Shown here: piece after piece, positions 26,885-36,221 of the stretch
Layout of the letters: every line of letters starts with the position of its first letter
Position numbering within the stretch: position 1 is the first letter of the stretch
DNA from: Caballeronia temeraria
Lineage (GTDB): Bacteria > Pseudomonadota > Gammaproteobacteria > Burkholderiales > Burkholderiaceae
Assembly: GCF_001544795.2 (NCBI RefSeq)
Contig: NZ_FCOI02000019.1
Coordinates: forward strand, 1 to 64,000
Reading direction: 5' to 3'
DNA length: 64,000 bases
Translations under genes and position numbers: made by a program
Notes under the pieces: generated by a model
What the model was told of the DNA's origin: nothing
Seen by the model: the letters and a program-made list of their open reading frames with translations, nothing else
Database searches by the model: none

Positions 26885-28072
26885 TTACTTCGTCAGCACG
26901 GCCGCCGTCAAACCAGCGTTGATCGCCGGCAGGAGCAGGTTGAGCACGCGCGAGAAGCGCACGAGGCCGTTGTTGTCCACGTAGACGACGTCATGCGGCT
27001 GAAGCTCGAAGTTGTTCGCGAGCAGCATCGCCACCGGCGAAATCGCGTCGAGCTTGTAGACCTCCGGCTGGTCCGTCGCGCCATTGCGGATCACGTACAG
27101 CTCGCGCGGGTTCGACGTTTCCGGATTGAAGCTGCCCGCCTGCGAGATCGCATCCGACAGCGTGAGCTTGCCGTTGCGCATCGGGATGACGGTAGCCGGC
27201 TTGGTCACTTCGCCCATCACGTAGACGCCGTTTTCGTCGCGCGAATCGACGCGCAGCGCATCGCCCGGCTTGAGCATGATGTCCGACGGGCTGCGGCCCT
27301 TCGACGTCATGCCGGCCATGTTGATGTGATACGTGACGCCATCGCGGATCAGCGTGACGCGGCTCTGATCCGCCGTCGTCGCGAAGCCGCCCGCGCGGCC
27401 GATGGCCTCGGTGAGCGTCATCGGAATGTCGTTGATCTGCTGCGAGCCCGGCGTGCGCACGTCGCCGTCGATATACACCTGCGACGCGCGGAACGAAGCG
27501 ACGCGCACCGTCACCTGCGGCTTCACGAACACCTTCGAGAGCTCGTTGTACAGCTCGCGCTGAACCTGCGTCTCGGTCTTGCCCGCGACATGCAGCGAGT
27601 GATTCACGTACGGAAACTGCAGATTGCCGTCGGCATCGACGACGAAGCCCGGCGCGGCATCCGACGTGCGCGTCTGGTTGGCGGGCTGGCCGAGCGCTGC
27701 GACGAGCTCGGGGTGATCCCACACCGTGATCTGCAGCACATCGCCGACGCCCAGCTTGTAAGGCGCGGGCTTGCCGTAAAGCGACGCGTTCGGATCGTTG
27801 CCCGGCGCCGGCTGCGCCATGCGCATCTTCTTCACGAGCGCGGCGTCGATCGTCGTGATCGGGATGTTGGTGGTCGTGGCCGGATCGCCCTGATCGTTCG
27901 ATGTCTCGACGAGCTGGGCGGGCTTTTCCATGTGCATGCCCGGCGAAAGTCCGCAACCCGTCAGGATCACGGCGATGGAAGCTGCCGCAGCCACGCTCGT
28001 GAGGCGGAAGATACGCGACACGTTGGTGTTGGCGGCCATGGAGGTGGTGCCCGGTTGTTGTTGGTTGTGCAT
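26885..28072 (-). CDS. Outer-membrane polysaccharide export protein (Wza/BceE type)
   Basis: The 395-residue lipoprotein has a signal peptide ending in LTGC, the Poly_export domain (GVGDVLQITVWDHPEL) and SLBB-type repeats. It forms the outer-membrane channel for exopolysaccharide. I choose ATG 28072 because it has an AGGGGA ribosome binding site 8 bases upstream. An ATG at 28090 overlaps the upstream stop (TGATG) and is possible; one at 28039 lacks a good site. It lies 86 bases before the Wzc-like gene. Confidence 0.9.
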   Translation of the reverse strand: MHNQQQPGTTSMAANTNVSRIFRLTSVAAAASIAVILTGCGLSPGMHMEKPAQLVETSNDQGDPATTTNIPITTIDAALVKKMRMAQPAPGNDPNASLYGKPAPYKLGVGDVLQITVWDHPELVAALGQPANQTRTSDAAPGFVVDADGNLQFPYVNHSLHVAGKTETQVQRELYNELSKVFVKPQVTVRVASFRASQVYIDGDVRTPGSQQINDIPMTLTEAIGRAGGFATTADQSRVTLIRDGVTYHINMAGMTSKGRSPSDIMLKPGDALRVDSRDENGVYVMGEVTKPATVIPMRNGKLTLSDAISQAGSFNPETSNPRELYVIRNGATDQPEVYKLDAISPVAMLLANNFELQPHDVVYVDNNGLVRFSRVLNLLLPAINAGLTAAVLTK

Positions 28073-28089
28073 AATGGTCGTCCCCTGCA

Positions 28090-29469
28090 TCAGTAAGCGT
28101 TGGTGTGGCGTAGTCCCTTGAAGATCGTTGCGGCGATAATTCTCATGTCGAGGCCGAACGACCAGTTACCCAGATAGTACAAATCGTGAGCGACGCGTCC
28201 TTCCATCTTTTCGATCCGATCCGTTTCCCCACGAAAACCGTTGACCTGGGCCCAGCCGGTGATGCCTGGCTTGATCCGGTAACGATGGATGTACCCCGAT
28301 ACGACCTTCTGATACAGGTCGTCATGTTCGAGCGCGTGTGGACGCGGGCCCACGACCGACATGTCGCCACGCAGAACGTTGAAGAACTGCGGCAGCTCAT
28401 CGAGGCTGGTGCGGCGCAGAAATGCCCCGACACGGGTCACGCGCGGATCGTTGCGCGTGGCCTGCTGGAGCACTCCGGCCTGTTCCGTGTGCATGCGCAT
28501 CGAACGGAACTTGTAGATGGTGAAGACGCGGCCGTCCGCGCCCTTGCGGCGTTGCCGGAAAAACACCGGCCCGCGCGACGTGAGCTTGATGGCGAGCGCA
28601 ATGCAGATAAGCGCCGGCGAAACCGCGATGATCGCGCCGAGCGCGAACACGCGGTCGAAGAGTTCCTTTTGCAGCTGCGCCGATGCCGACAGCGGCGACG
28701 CGACCAGATTGATCGCGGGCTGGCCGAGCAGATCCGTCACGCCGCTTTCGAAGAGCGCGAGGCTGCGCACGTCGGGAATGAAACGCACGTTGATGAGATC
28801 GTCGCGGAATTCGTTCACGAAACGCAGGATCGTGCGTTCCTCGGAAAGCGGCAGCGCAAGCCAAACTTCATGCACGTTCTGCGTGCGCACGAAGGCGACG
28901 AACGCGTCGAAGTCGTCGTAGACCGGCACACGCGTATTCAGGCGCGCCTTGCCTGCCGCCGCGTTGAACGCCGCGCGCATGCGAAAGCCCGTGTCCTGCG
29001 AACGCTCGATCTTGCGAAGGATCGAATCGCAATGTCTGCCGCAACCGACGATCGCCACCTGTTGCAGGTTCAGGCCCGCGTTGCGCATATGCGCGAGGAT
29101 CGCGTGCGTGATGAGACGGCCGGCGATCATGAGGCCGCCGGACATCGCGGTCCAGTAGGCGAACCAGAGGCGCGACACATAGTCGAGGCGATGCAGCGAG
29201 AACATCAGCGCGAGCGCGCAGCCCTGCACGACGAGCCAGCCGAGCGAGACCTGGCAGGCAAGCTGAAGCTTGCTGCGGCCGCGCCACGACTGGTAGACGC
29301 CGAATCCAGGAAAGAGCGCGAGCGAGAACGCCGCCGCGAATGCGACGAACGCCACCGAATAGGTGTGTGCCTCGATGTACTCGAACCTGATTTGCGACGC
29401 CACTGCCGCACCGCCGACGATCATCACGACGTCGAACAGGCGCGCGAGCAATCCCTGTAAATCGCGCAT
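28090..29469 (-). CDS. Undecaprenyl-phosphate glucose phosphotransferase (WcaJ/BceB type)
   Basis: The 459-residue protein has an N-terminal set of membrane helices, a CoA-binding-like middle region, and a C-terminal bacterial sugar transferase domain. Conserved blocks are RGPVFFRQRRKG, YKFRSMR and DELPQFFNVLRGDMSVVGPRP. It transfers glucose-1-phosphate (or galactose-1-phosphate) to undecaprenyl phosphate and so starts exopolysaccharide repeat synthesis. ATG 29469 is chosen for its GGGGAT ribosome binding site; the frame's earlier start at 29490 lacks one. Confidence 0.9.
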   Translation of the reverse strand: MRDLQGLLARLFDVVMIVGGAAVASQIRFEYIEAHTYSVAFVAFAAAFSLALFPGFGVYQSWRGRSKLQLACQVSLGWLVVQGCALALMFSLHRLDYVSRLWFAYWTAMSGGLMIAGRLITHAILAHMRNAGLNLQQVAIVGCGRHCDSILRKIERSQDTGFRMRAAFNAAAGKARLNTRVPVYDDFDAFVAFVRTQNVHEVWLALPLSEERTILRFVNEFRDDLINVRFIPDVRSLALFESGVTDLLGQPAINLVASPLSASAQLQKELFDRVFALGAIIAVSPALICIALAIKLTSRGPVFFRQRRKGADGRVFTIYKFRSMRMHTEQAGVLQQATRNDPRVTRVGAFLRRTSLDELPQFFNVLRGDMSVVGPRPHALEHDDLYQKVVSGYIHRYRIKPGITGWAQVNGFRGETDRIEKMEGRVAHDLYYLGNWSFGLDMRIIAATIFKGLRHTNAY

Positions 29470-29606
29470 GTTTTTATCCCCGGAACGCAATCAGCCCTTT
29501 ACCGCCCCTCTCCGGTCTCCTCCTCGCGTTGGCCCGTCTTTTTAGAATGAAAGCCGTTGCAAGACACTCTGCTGCCTGATCCGTCACGCCATCGCCCGTC
29601 GAGCCG

Positions 29607-31136
29607 TCAACTGCGCCCGTAGGTATCGTCGAAGCGAACGATGTCGTCTTCGCCGAGATAGCTCCCCGACTGCACCTCGATGATCTCGAGCGGCACCTTG
29701 CCCGGATTCTCCAGACGATGCCGCACGCCGAGCGGAATGAACGTCGATTCGTTCTCGCTCAGAAGAAACTGTTCTTCGCCACGCGTGACGAGCGCCGTGC
29801 CGCACACGACGATCCAGTGTTCCGCGCGATGGTGATGCATCTGCAACGACAGCTTCGAGCCCGGCGACACCACGATGCGCTTCACCTGGAAACGCTCGCC
29901 GTGCTCGATCGAATCGTAGAAACCCCACGGACGGCGCACCTTGCGATGCGTGTCCGCCTCGGGCGCATGCTGCTCGCGGATGCGCGCCACCAGCCCCTTG
30001 ATGTCCTGCACGCGCGAACGGTCCGCGACGAGCACGGCGTCGTCCGTCTCGACGACGATCACGTTGGTCGTGCCGACGCACGCGACGAGCCGCCCGCCTT
30101 CGGAGCGCGCATAGCTCGACGTCGCGCCTTCGAACACCACGCGGCCGCTCGCGACGTTGCCCGCCTCGTCCTTGTCCATCGCGTCCCACACGGCGTCCCA
30201 CGAGCCGAGATCCGACCAGCCCGCGACGAGCGGCACGACGATGCCGTCGCACGGCTTCGTCGGCGTGCCGATGTGCTCCATCACGGCATAGTCGATCGAG
30301 TCGGACGGCGCGCGGCCGAATTGCGCCGCGTGCGGACGGAAGAACTTGCCGTCCGCTTCGCCTTCCTGCGCGGCGGCCGTGCAGGCCGCGTACATGTCGG
30401 CGTTCAGTTGTTGCAGCGCTGCGAGCCACACGCTCGCGCGCACCACGAAAATGCCGCTGTTCCACCAGTACGTGCCCGCCGCGACGTATTGCGCCGCGAG
30501 TTCGGCCGCCGGCTTTTCGACGAAACGGTCGATTTCGTGCGCGCCGTCATCGAGCGCCGCGCCCAGACGGATATAGCCGAAGCCGGTGTCGGGACGCGTC
30601 GGCGGAATGCCGAGCGTCGCGATCACGCCGCGCTCCGCGTGCTCCGCCGCAATCGCGATCGCGCGATGCAGCGCCGGAATATCGGCGATGGAGTGATCCG
30701 CCGGCATCGCGACCATGATCGCGTCCTCGCCGTTCTTCACGGCGGCGAGCGCCGCGAGCGTCAGCGCGGGCGCGGTGTCGCGGCGCGCCGGCTCGACGAT
30801 GATGCGGGCATCGACACCCGCTTCGCGCGTCTGCTCTTCCGTCGTGAAACGATGCTCCTCGCCGCACACGATGATCGGCTCGCCGTCGACCTTGAAGTCG
30901 CCCGAGAAGCCTTTCAGCCGCGAGACGGTAGCCTGCAACAACGAGTCACGCCCGACGACGCCGATCAGCTGCTTCGGGAATTGTTCACGCGACATCGGCC
31001 ACAGGCGCGTGCCCGAGCCGCCGGCGAGGATCACAGGGACGAGGCGGCGGCACGGCCCGGCCAACCTGGCCGGGCCTGCCTCAACGCCTGCTGCTCCCTG
31101 CTTCACCCCACTCTCCGTGCGTGCTTCATTCGTCAT
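29607..31136 (-). CDS. manC: Mannose-1-phosphate guanylyltransferase / mannose-6-phosphate isomerase (ManC/BceA)
   Basis: The 509-residue bifunctional enzyme makes GDP-mannose. The pyrophosphorylase signature GGSGTRLWPMSREQFPKQ is near residue 38, and the C-terminal cupin isomerase domain has the metal-binding QMHHHRAEHW. It heads the minus-strand exopolysaccharide operon with the WcaJ, Wza and Wzc-like genes, as bceA does in cepacian clusters. A second paralog with a shorter N-terminus is encoded at 59389-60882. Confidence 0.93.
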   Translation of the reverse strand: MTNEARTESGVKQGAAGVEAGPARLAGPCRRLVPVILAGGSGTRLWPMSREQFPKQLIGVVGRDSLLQATVSRLKGFSGDFKVDGEPIIVCGEEHRFTTEEQTREAGVDARIIVEPARRDTAPALTLAALAAVKNGEDAIMVAMPADHSIADIPALHRAIAIAAEHAERGVIATLGIPPTRPDTGFGYIRLGAALDDGAHEIDRFVEKPAAELAAQYVAAGTYWWNSGIFVVRASVWLAALQQLNADMYAACTAAAQEGEADGKFFRPHAAQFGRAPSDSIDYAVMEHIGTPTKPCDGIVVPLVAGWSDLGSWDAVWDAMDKDEAGNVASGRVVFEGATSSYARSEGGRLVACVGTTNVIVVETDDAVLVADRSRVQDIKGLVARIREQHAPEADTHRKVRRPWGFYDSIEHGERFQVKRIVVSPGSKLSLQMHHHRAEHWIVVCGTALVTRGEEQFLLSENESTFIPLGVRHRLENPGKVPLEIIEVQSGSYLGEDDIVRFDDTYGRS

Positions 31137-31195
31137 AGAGGACTCCTGCCTGCCTGTTCATACGGACGATGATGCCGTCCGGGAAATGATTAAGT

Positions 31196-31216
31196 GCCGG
31201 ACCGATCGGGTCCGGC
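31196..31216. promoter_or_regulatory. Inverted repeat between regulator and manC
   Basis: A perfect 8-bp inverted repeat (GCCGGACC against GGTCCGGC, 5-base spacer) lies 60 bases upstream of manC and 65 bases downstream of the regulator stop. A smaller one (CGGACG/CGTCCG) lies at 31163-31181. No T-tract follows on the regulator's strand, so an operator is as likely as a terminator. Confidence 0.4.
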
Positions 31217-31280
31217 CAAAGGTCCGACGTTTTACGCCATCGTCGGCGCCTGAGCGGCCCACGTCACATTGGCGCGCGGG

Positions 31281-32279
31281 TCAGCCGTTCGCCTCGCGTC
31301 TGCTCTGCATCCGGTATTCCGTCGGCGAGATCAGGAGACGCTTGCGGAAAATCTTCGCGAGCCGGTCGCCGTTGCCCATGCCGCTTCTGCGCGCGATCTT
31401 GTCGACCGGCAACTCCGAATCCGTCAGAAGCGCACAGGTCACGGCGAGGCGCGCCTGCAGCAAATAATCGGATGGCGTGATGCCCATCTCGATCTTGAAG
31501 CGGCGCAAAAAGTTGCGCTCGCTCATCGCGGCCACCTGCGCCGCATCGACGACCGAAATCGGCCGTTCGCAGTTGTCCTGCAACCAGCGCGCCGCCGCGC
31601 GGATCTTGTCGCCCGCGGACGCCGCGCCGCTGTCGCCAAGAATCGACACGAGCTTCGCCGCCGATCCCGGCATCAGACGTTCCGCGACGCTGCGCGACAC
31701 GTCGATGCCCAGATCGCGCTTCACGATCATGAGCGCGCCCTTCATCGACTCGTAGCGGTCGCCGGCGTCGCCCTGCTGGTCGTCGCGCACGAGCTGCATC
31801 GCGTTGCCGTAGCGCGCCTGCGCGTCCTGCGCCTGACCGATGCCGGCCGCGTCGAGCACCTTGCGGCCCTCGGAGACGGCCCGCACGACCGTGGTCTTCG
31901 ACTGCACGCGCCGCAGCCATTCGATGATGCGATCGTCCTTCGCGGCTTCATCCGCGCCGCGTCCGCCGGCCACGAAGAGCGCGTCGAAGCCGCCGTAGTG
32001 GCGCGCATCCAGCCCGTCCGTCCACACGCGCACCGACGACGAACACGCCACGTTGCCGCCCTCGACCGACAAAAAGCGCACGTCGTAGGTGCAGTCCGGC
32101 CGCACCTTCGCCGACGACAGCTCGTTCGCCATGTGGAAGACCTCTGCGACGATCCCTGCGCCGAGCAGGGAAAAGCCCTCGAAGAGCAGGATCGCGACCT
32201 GACGAACTTCGGTCTGCGAGGCTTTCGTCGCGGGTGGCGTCCAGCCCATGACGGCGGGTTCAAGCGTGGCGTAAGGCAT
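31281..32279 (-). CDS. GlxA-like AraC-family regulator 1
   Basis: This 332-residue regulator joins an N-terminal DJ-1/PfpI (class I glutamine amidotransferase-like) sensor domain (VAILLFEGFSLLGAGIVAEVF) to a C-terminal AraC-type double helix-turn-helix (SVVDAAQVAAMSERNFLRRF, then SPTEYR). No nucleophilic Cys is evident at the usual DJ-1 elbow, where the sequence reads FVAGGRGA. ATG 32279 has an AGAGG site 6 bases upstream; ATG 32333 would add 18 residues. It lies just upstream of the exopolysaccharide operon and probably regulates it (inference). Confidence 0.85.
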   Translation of the reverse strand: MPYATLEPAVMGWTPPATKASQTEVRQVAILLFEGFSLLGAGIVAEVFHMANELSSAKVRPDCTYDVRFLSVEGGNVACSSSVRVWTDGLDARHYGGFDALFVAGGRGADEAAKDDRIIEWLRRVQSKTTVVRAVSEGRKVLDAAGIGQAQDAQARYGNAMQLVRDDQQGDAGDRYESMKGALMIVKRDLGIDVSRSVAERLMPGSAAKLVSILGDSGAASAGDKIRAAARWLQDNCERPISVVDAAQVAAMSERNFLRRFKIEMGITPSDYLLQARLAVTCALLTDSELPVDKIARRSGMGNGDRLAKIFRKRLLISPTEYRMQSRREANG

Positions 32280-33524
32280 GGTCATCCTCTGCAGCTTTGC
32301 TTCCTGGAAGGTGCGCAAGAGTTTCTCGGCCATTGCGGCGCATCAATGGACTTTCCCGAACTTCGCCGGGTTGCCGTGACCGATTGGAACGGAGTGTTGG
32401 CGGAATCGATCCGCTGGCTTGAATAATAAGCAGACAATCTTTTTTGTGCTCTAGATTTTCGCGCTTAAACCACAAAATCTGTCCTGATATGAGGGTGAGC
32501 GCACATTGATATCCTTCCCCAAATTCCGGAAAGTCTGCATTCAAAGCAAGGATAACCACTCCGATTTGTCATACAAACTTAAAGGCGATCGGTTAGTGCA
32601 AACGGGTTTCCGTGCCGCCAGATCGGACACGCCATCAGCCGCAAAGCCCTGATCTACGGCCCTGTGCGGGTTGGCGGGCGCGATGACCGCCAACCTGGAT
32701 CGGCGAAATTGATTCATTTATGAAACATGCAACGCCGTCAAAGCGAAGTTTCGAAGCGCCGAAATCGGAAAATTTTGGTTTAACCGTTACATTTAGGAAC
32801 CGGATGTAATTGAAATTTCAGCCGCCGATTAAAAAGACCGATCGGATTGCCGATTAATCAACGGCGATTTTCCATTACCCGAATTCAGCAGCCGCGCACG
32901 ATATTAGATTAAGCATTTCGATTTTTATTCAACGGCATAATCCAGTATTTTCATATGAGGTTTGATGCTGCATCGCAACGTACGCATGTCGGCGCCAGCC
33001 CTGCGTGCACGCGGGACTTCGGCACTGTCACCGTCCGCCATCGGCTAGTGTTTTGCGGCGGCGCACGCTGCGACACTATTTCTCGAATCGTCCAATCAAA
33101 GCGTTTCAATCTTCGGTCGAAAACCGCTAAATCGACGCGCGCGTTCGCGGCCACTGCACCGATGATTTTTCTCTACCGGATGAACTTGCGAATCGGTCAA
33201 GATTGCCGCTTACATGACGATTGCGCAGACCGATGCTCGTCAGGCTTGCTTGTTTCATTCGTGAAGTTCGCCGGACGCGCGCCCGATGGCGTTCACTTTC
33301 GCAACGCGGCAGGGCGCCCGTACATCGCCCGAATTCCGCCTGCGCCGGTACCGAGATCATCTGCCAACAGTTCGTCAATTTCGGACTCGGGACGCGGCGG
33401 CCGCCGGGCGCCGCGTATAGTGCGAGCCATGTAAGCTCACTTTCCCGTTACTTTCGGTCCTGCATGGAGGGACCCCGGCCACACGCATTTCACGCCGGCC
33501 GCGGTTCGCACAGGGGAGAAGTCG
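32280..33524. promoter_or_regulatory. Long AT-rich divergent regulatory region
   Basis: About 1.2 kb separates two divergent paralogous GlxA-like regulators. From about 32400 to 32960 the composition is clearly richer in A+T than the surrounding DNA, and all frames look noncoding. Two direct copies of GCCGATTAA start at 32824 and 32849. An open frame at 32955-33434 has no signal, domain or codon-use support and is not annotated. The region may be a binding platform for the flanking regulators or a nucleoid silencer. Confidence 0.5.
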
Positions 33525-34550
33525 ATGGTGTACGCCAATGGTACGGGCAGGCTTCAGGTCGTGCGCGCGGTGGCGCCCGACACGCCGTCCGCCGATATGG
33601 CCAGCGCGGCGAAACGAATCGGCGTTCTGATCTTCGAGGATTTCTCGCTCGTCGAAGTCAGCTCGATTTCCGAGGTCTTCTCCGTCGCGAATCAGGTGCA
33701 ACCGCCCGCCGATGCCAGCGGCCACGCGGAAGCGCCGAACTATTCGCTGCTGTTTCTATCGAGCGATGGCGGCAGCGTCGCGAGCAGTTGCTCGATGCGC
33801 ATCTGGACCGAAAGCCTCGAAACGCGCTGGATGAACGCCTGCGACGCGCTGTTCATCGCGGGCGGCGTGGGCGCGCGGCATGCACGCAACGATGCCATGC
33901 TGAAGAAGCGGCTCGCGCGCGTCGCGCCGAAGATTCCGTTCATCAAGGCGATCGGCGAAGGCGCGCAGATTCTCGCCGCGGCCAGTCTCGACGTGCAGAA
34001 CCGCACGCTTCCGCCGGCGTTGTCGAATCCGCTTTTCGTCGCGGAACAAACGCTCACGCTCGACGATCCGAAAGGACCGATCGCGGCGGCGCTGTCGATC
34101 ATCAAGCGCGATCACGGCGCCGCGCTCGCGCGTGAAGTCTCGGAGCGCTCGATTCCCGGCGCGTGGCAAAAGCTCGCCACCGTGCTCGACGATACCGAAG
34201 CCGGCGGCGTGCGCCAGAAGATCGACGCGGCCGCGCGCTGGCTCCGCGAAAACTACGTGCGGCCGATTTCGATTACCGATGCCGCACGCGTCGCCGCAAT
34301 GAGCGAGCGCAATTTCCTGCGCCGGTTCAAGGCGCAGATCGGGCTGACGCCCTCGGAATATCTGCTGCGCGCGCGGCTCGATGCGAGCTGCATGCTGCTG
34401 GCCGCGACCGATCTTCCCATCGACAAGATCGCGCGGCGCTGCGGCGCGGGCAGCGGCGACGGCCTTGCGAAAATCTTCCGCAAGCGGCTCTCGATTTCGC
34501 CGACCGAATACCGCATGGCGGGCCGCCGGAAACAGAGCGACAGCTCGTAA
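33525..34550 (+). CDS. GlxA-like AraC-family regulator 2
   Basis: The 341-residue paralog of regulator 1 has the same DJ-1/PfpI-like N-terminal domain (IGVLIFEDFSLVEVSSISEVF, quoted in part) and AraC helix-turn-helix (SITDAARVAAMSERNFLRRF). The start has a strong GGGGAG site 8 bases upstream. It diverges from regulator 1 across 1.2 kb of AT-rich DNA, suggesting duplication and cross-regulation. As in its paralog, the DJ-1 elbow lacks Cys (FIAGGVGA), so ligand sensing rather than catalysis is expected. Confidence 0.87.
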   Translation: MVYANGTGRLQVVRAVAPDTPSADMASAAKRIGVLIFEDFSLVEVSSISEVFSVANQVQPPADASGHAEAPNYSLLFLSSDGGSVASSCSMRIWTESLETRWMNACDALFIAGGVGARHARNDAMLKKRLARVAPKIPFIKAIGEGAQILAAASLDVQNRTLPPALSNPLFVAEQTLTLDDPKGPIAAALSIIKRDHGAALAREVSERSIPGAWQKLATVLDDTEAGGVRQKIDAAARWLRENYVRPISITDAARVAAMSERNFLRRFKAQIGLTPSEYLLRARLDASCMLLAATDLPIDKIARRCGAGSGDGLAKIFRKRLSISPTEYRMAGRRKQSDSS

Positions 34551-34593
34551 GCGGATTCGCTCAGGCCCACGAGCCGACCTAAAACGGATACGC

Positions 34594-35181
34594 ATGGAAT
34601 CAAAGGTACTCTGGACGCTTTCGAACCTCGGCGATGCGGCCTTTCTTCTTCCGCTCGCGCTCGTGTGCGCACTGTGGCTGCGCACCGTCGACGCACGCCT
34701 CGCGCTGCGCTGGGCCGTTCTGCTCGCGATCGGCATGGGCCTCGTCGGTCTCTCGAAGATTCTCTACGCCGGTTGCGGCGTCGAGATCGCCGTCATCCAG
34801 TTGCGCATGATCAGCGGTCACACGATGCTCGCCGCGTCCATCTACACCGTCGCGGGCGGATTGCTGCTGGGCGGCCTCGGCGGCGGCTGGTATCGGCTGG
34901 GCGCAGCGGGCGGACTCGCGCTCGCGGCGGCGGTCGGGGCGAGCCGCATCGCGCAGGACGTGCACACGCCCGCCGAAGTCGTCGCGGGCTGGGTGCTCGG
35001 CGCGGTCATCGCCGCCCTCTTCCTCTCGCGCGTTTTCGAACAGCCGCGCAAGATGCCGCGCGCGCTCGCGGCGGGTTGCGCGCTGCTCGCCGTGTCGTCG
35101 ATCGCCTACGGCCATCACGCGCCGTTTCAACGGATGATCGAACACTACTCGTGGTGGCTCTGTCAGGGCATCGGGCTCTAA
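34594..35181 (+). CDS. PAP2-superfamily membrane phosphatase
   Basis: The 195-residue polytopic protein has PAP2 motif 2 (SGHTM) and a variant motif 3 (SRIAQDVHTPAE, with Glu where Asp is usual). Motif 1 (K-x6-RP) is not recognisable beyond a lone Lys in SKILYA. Family members remove phosphate from polyprenyl diphosphates or lipid phosphates. Such a role would recycle the carrier used by neighbouring glycan genes, but the degenerate motif 1 makes activity uncertain. ATG 34594 is chosen because the upstream extension overlaps regulator 2. Confidence 0.75.
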   Translation: MESKVLWTLSNLGDAAFLLPLALVCALWLRTVDARLALRWAVLLAIGMGLVGLSKILYAGCGVEIAVIQLRMISGHTMLAASIYTVAGGLLLGGLGGGWYRLGAAGGLALAAAVGASRIAQDVHTPAEVVAGWVLGAVIAALFLSRVFEQPRKMPRALAAGCALLAVSSIAYGHHAPFQRMIEHYSWWLCQGIGL

Positions 35182-35300
35182 AGCCTGTTCGCTTGAGACG
35201 CGTGTGCGGTCGATCCCAAGTATGATCGTCGCGTGAAAATTGCAGGCTGTTCGTTCGCGCGCCCATCGACGCGTGCGATCACGTTTTTCGGAACCCGGGC

Positions 35301-36221
35301 ATGGATCGCTTCCTTGCAATGAAAGTCTTCGCGCGCGTCGTCGAGGCGGGCAGCTTCTCCAAAGCCGCCGACGCCCTGCGTCTGCCGCCCGCAAGCGTCT
35401 CGCGCACGCTGCAGGCGCTCGAAGCGCATCTCGGCGCGCGCCTCATCAATCGCACGACGCGCAGCATCAGCATCACCGAAGACGGCGAAGCCTATTACGA
35501 GCGCTGCGTGCGCGTGCTCGGCGAAGTGGACGACATGGAAGCGTCGCTAGCGCATTCGAAGCTGAGTCCCAAGGGCAACGTGAAAGTCAGCCTGCCGCAG
35601 GTCATGGCGAAGAACACGATCATTCCCGCGCTGCCGGAATTCTTCGCCGCGTTTCCGGATATCGGCGTCGAGCTGCTGCTCACGGACCGGCAAGTGGATC
35701 TCGTCGAGGAAGCGGTCGATTGCGTCGTGCGCGTGGGCGCGGTCGGCGATGTCGGGCTGGTCGCCAAACGCATCGGCGCTTATACGCAGATCACGTGCGC
35801 GTCGCCGGGCTATATCGCGAAGCACGGCGAACCGACATCGCTCGAAGAACTCGAACAGCATCTCGCCGTCGGTTACGTGCTGAACAACTCGGGGCGCGTG
35901 CGCAACTGGGAATTCGTCGTCGATGGCGAGACGCGCACCGTCGCGCTGAAGCACAAGATCGCCGTGAACGATGGCGATTCGTACATCGCCGCGGGCGTCA
36001 CGGGCCTCGGGCTGATTCAAGGTTCGAGCTACACGCTCGATCCGCTGATCAAAAGCGGCGCGCTCAAGGAAGTGCTGAAGGAGTATCCGTCGTATCCGCG
36101 CGTGGTGTCGGTGCTGTACGCGGCCAACCGGCATCAGCCGCGACGCGTGCGCGTGTTCATCGACTGGGTTGCGGAGCTGTATGCCCGCCTGCCGACGTTT
36201 CAGGTAAGCAAGGGGCGCTGA
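35301..36221 (+). CDS. LysR-family transcriptional regulator
   Basis: This is a 306-residue LysR regulator. The N-terminal winged helix (FARVVEAGSFSKAADALRLPPASVSR, quoted here as family evidence with F8 to R33) precedes a periplasmic-binding-like effector domain. Its subtype resembles the DsdC/aromatic-type regulators that start MDRFLAMKVF. Its last 65 bases overlap the end of a convergent glycosyltransferase gene. Its target is unknown; no divergent partner gene lies next to it. Confidence 0.9.
   Translation: MDRFLAMKVFARVVEAGSFSKAADALRLPPASVSRTLQALEAHLGARLINRTTRSISITEDGEAYYERCVRVLGEVDDMEASLAHSKLSPKGNVKVSLPQVMAKNTIIPALPEFFAAFPDIGVELLLTDRQVDLVEEAVDCVVRVGAVGDVGLVAKRIGAYTQITCASPGYIAKHGEPTSLEELEQHLAVGYVLNNSGRVRNWEFVVDGETRTVALKHKIAVNDGDSYIAAGVTGLGLIQGSSYTLDPLIKSGALKEVLKEYPSYPRVVSVLYAANRHQPRRVRVFIDWVAELYARLPTFQVSKGR

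Noticed and set aside
32955..33434. A 159-residue open frame in the AT-rich spacer.
   Set aside because: No signal peptide, domain or ribosome binding site; residue composition changes along its length in step with local GC content.
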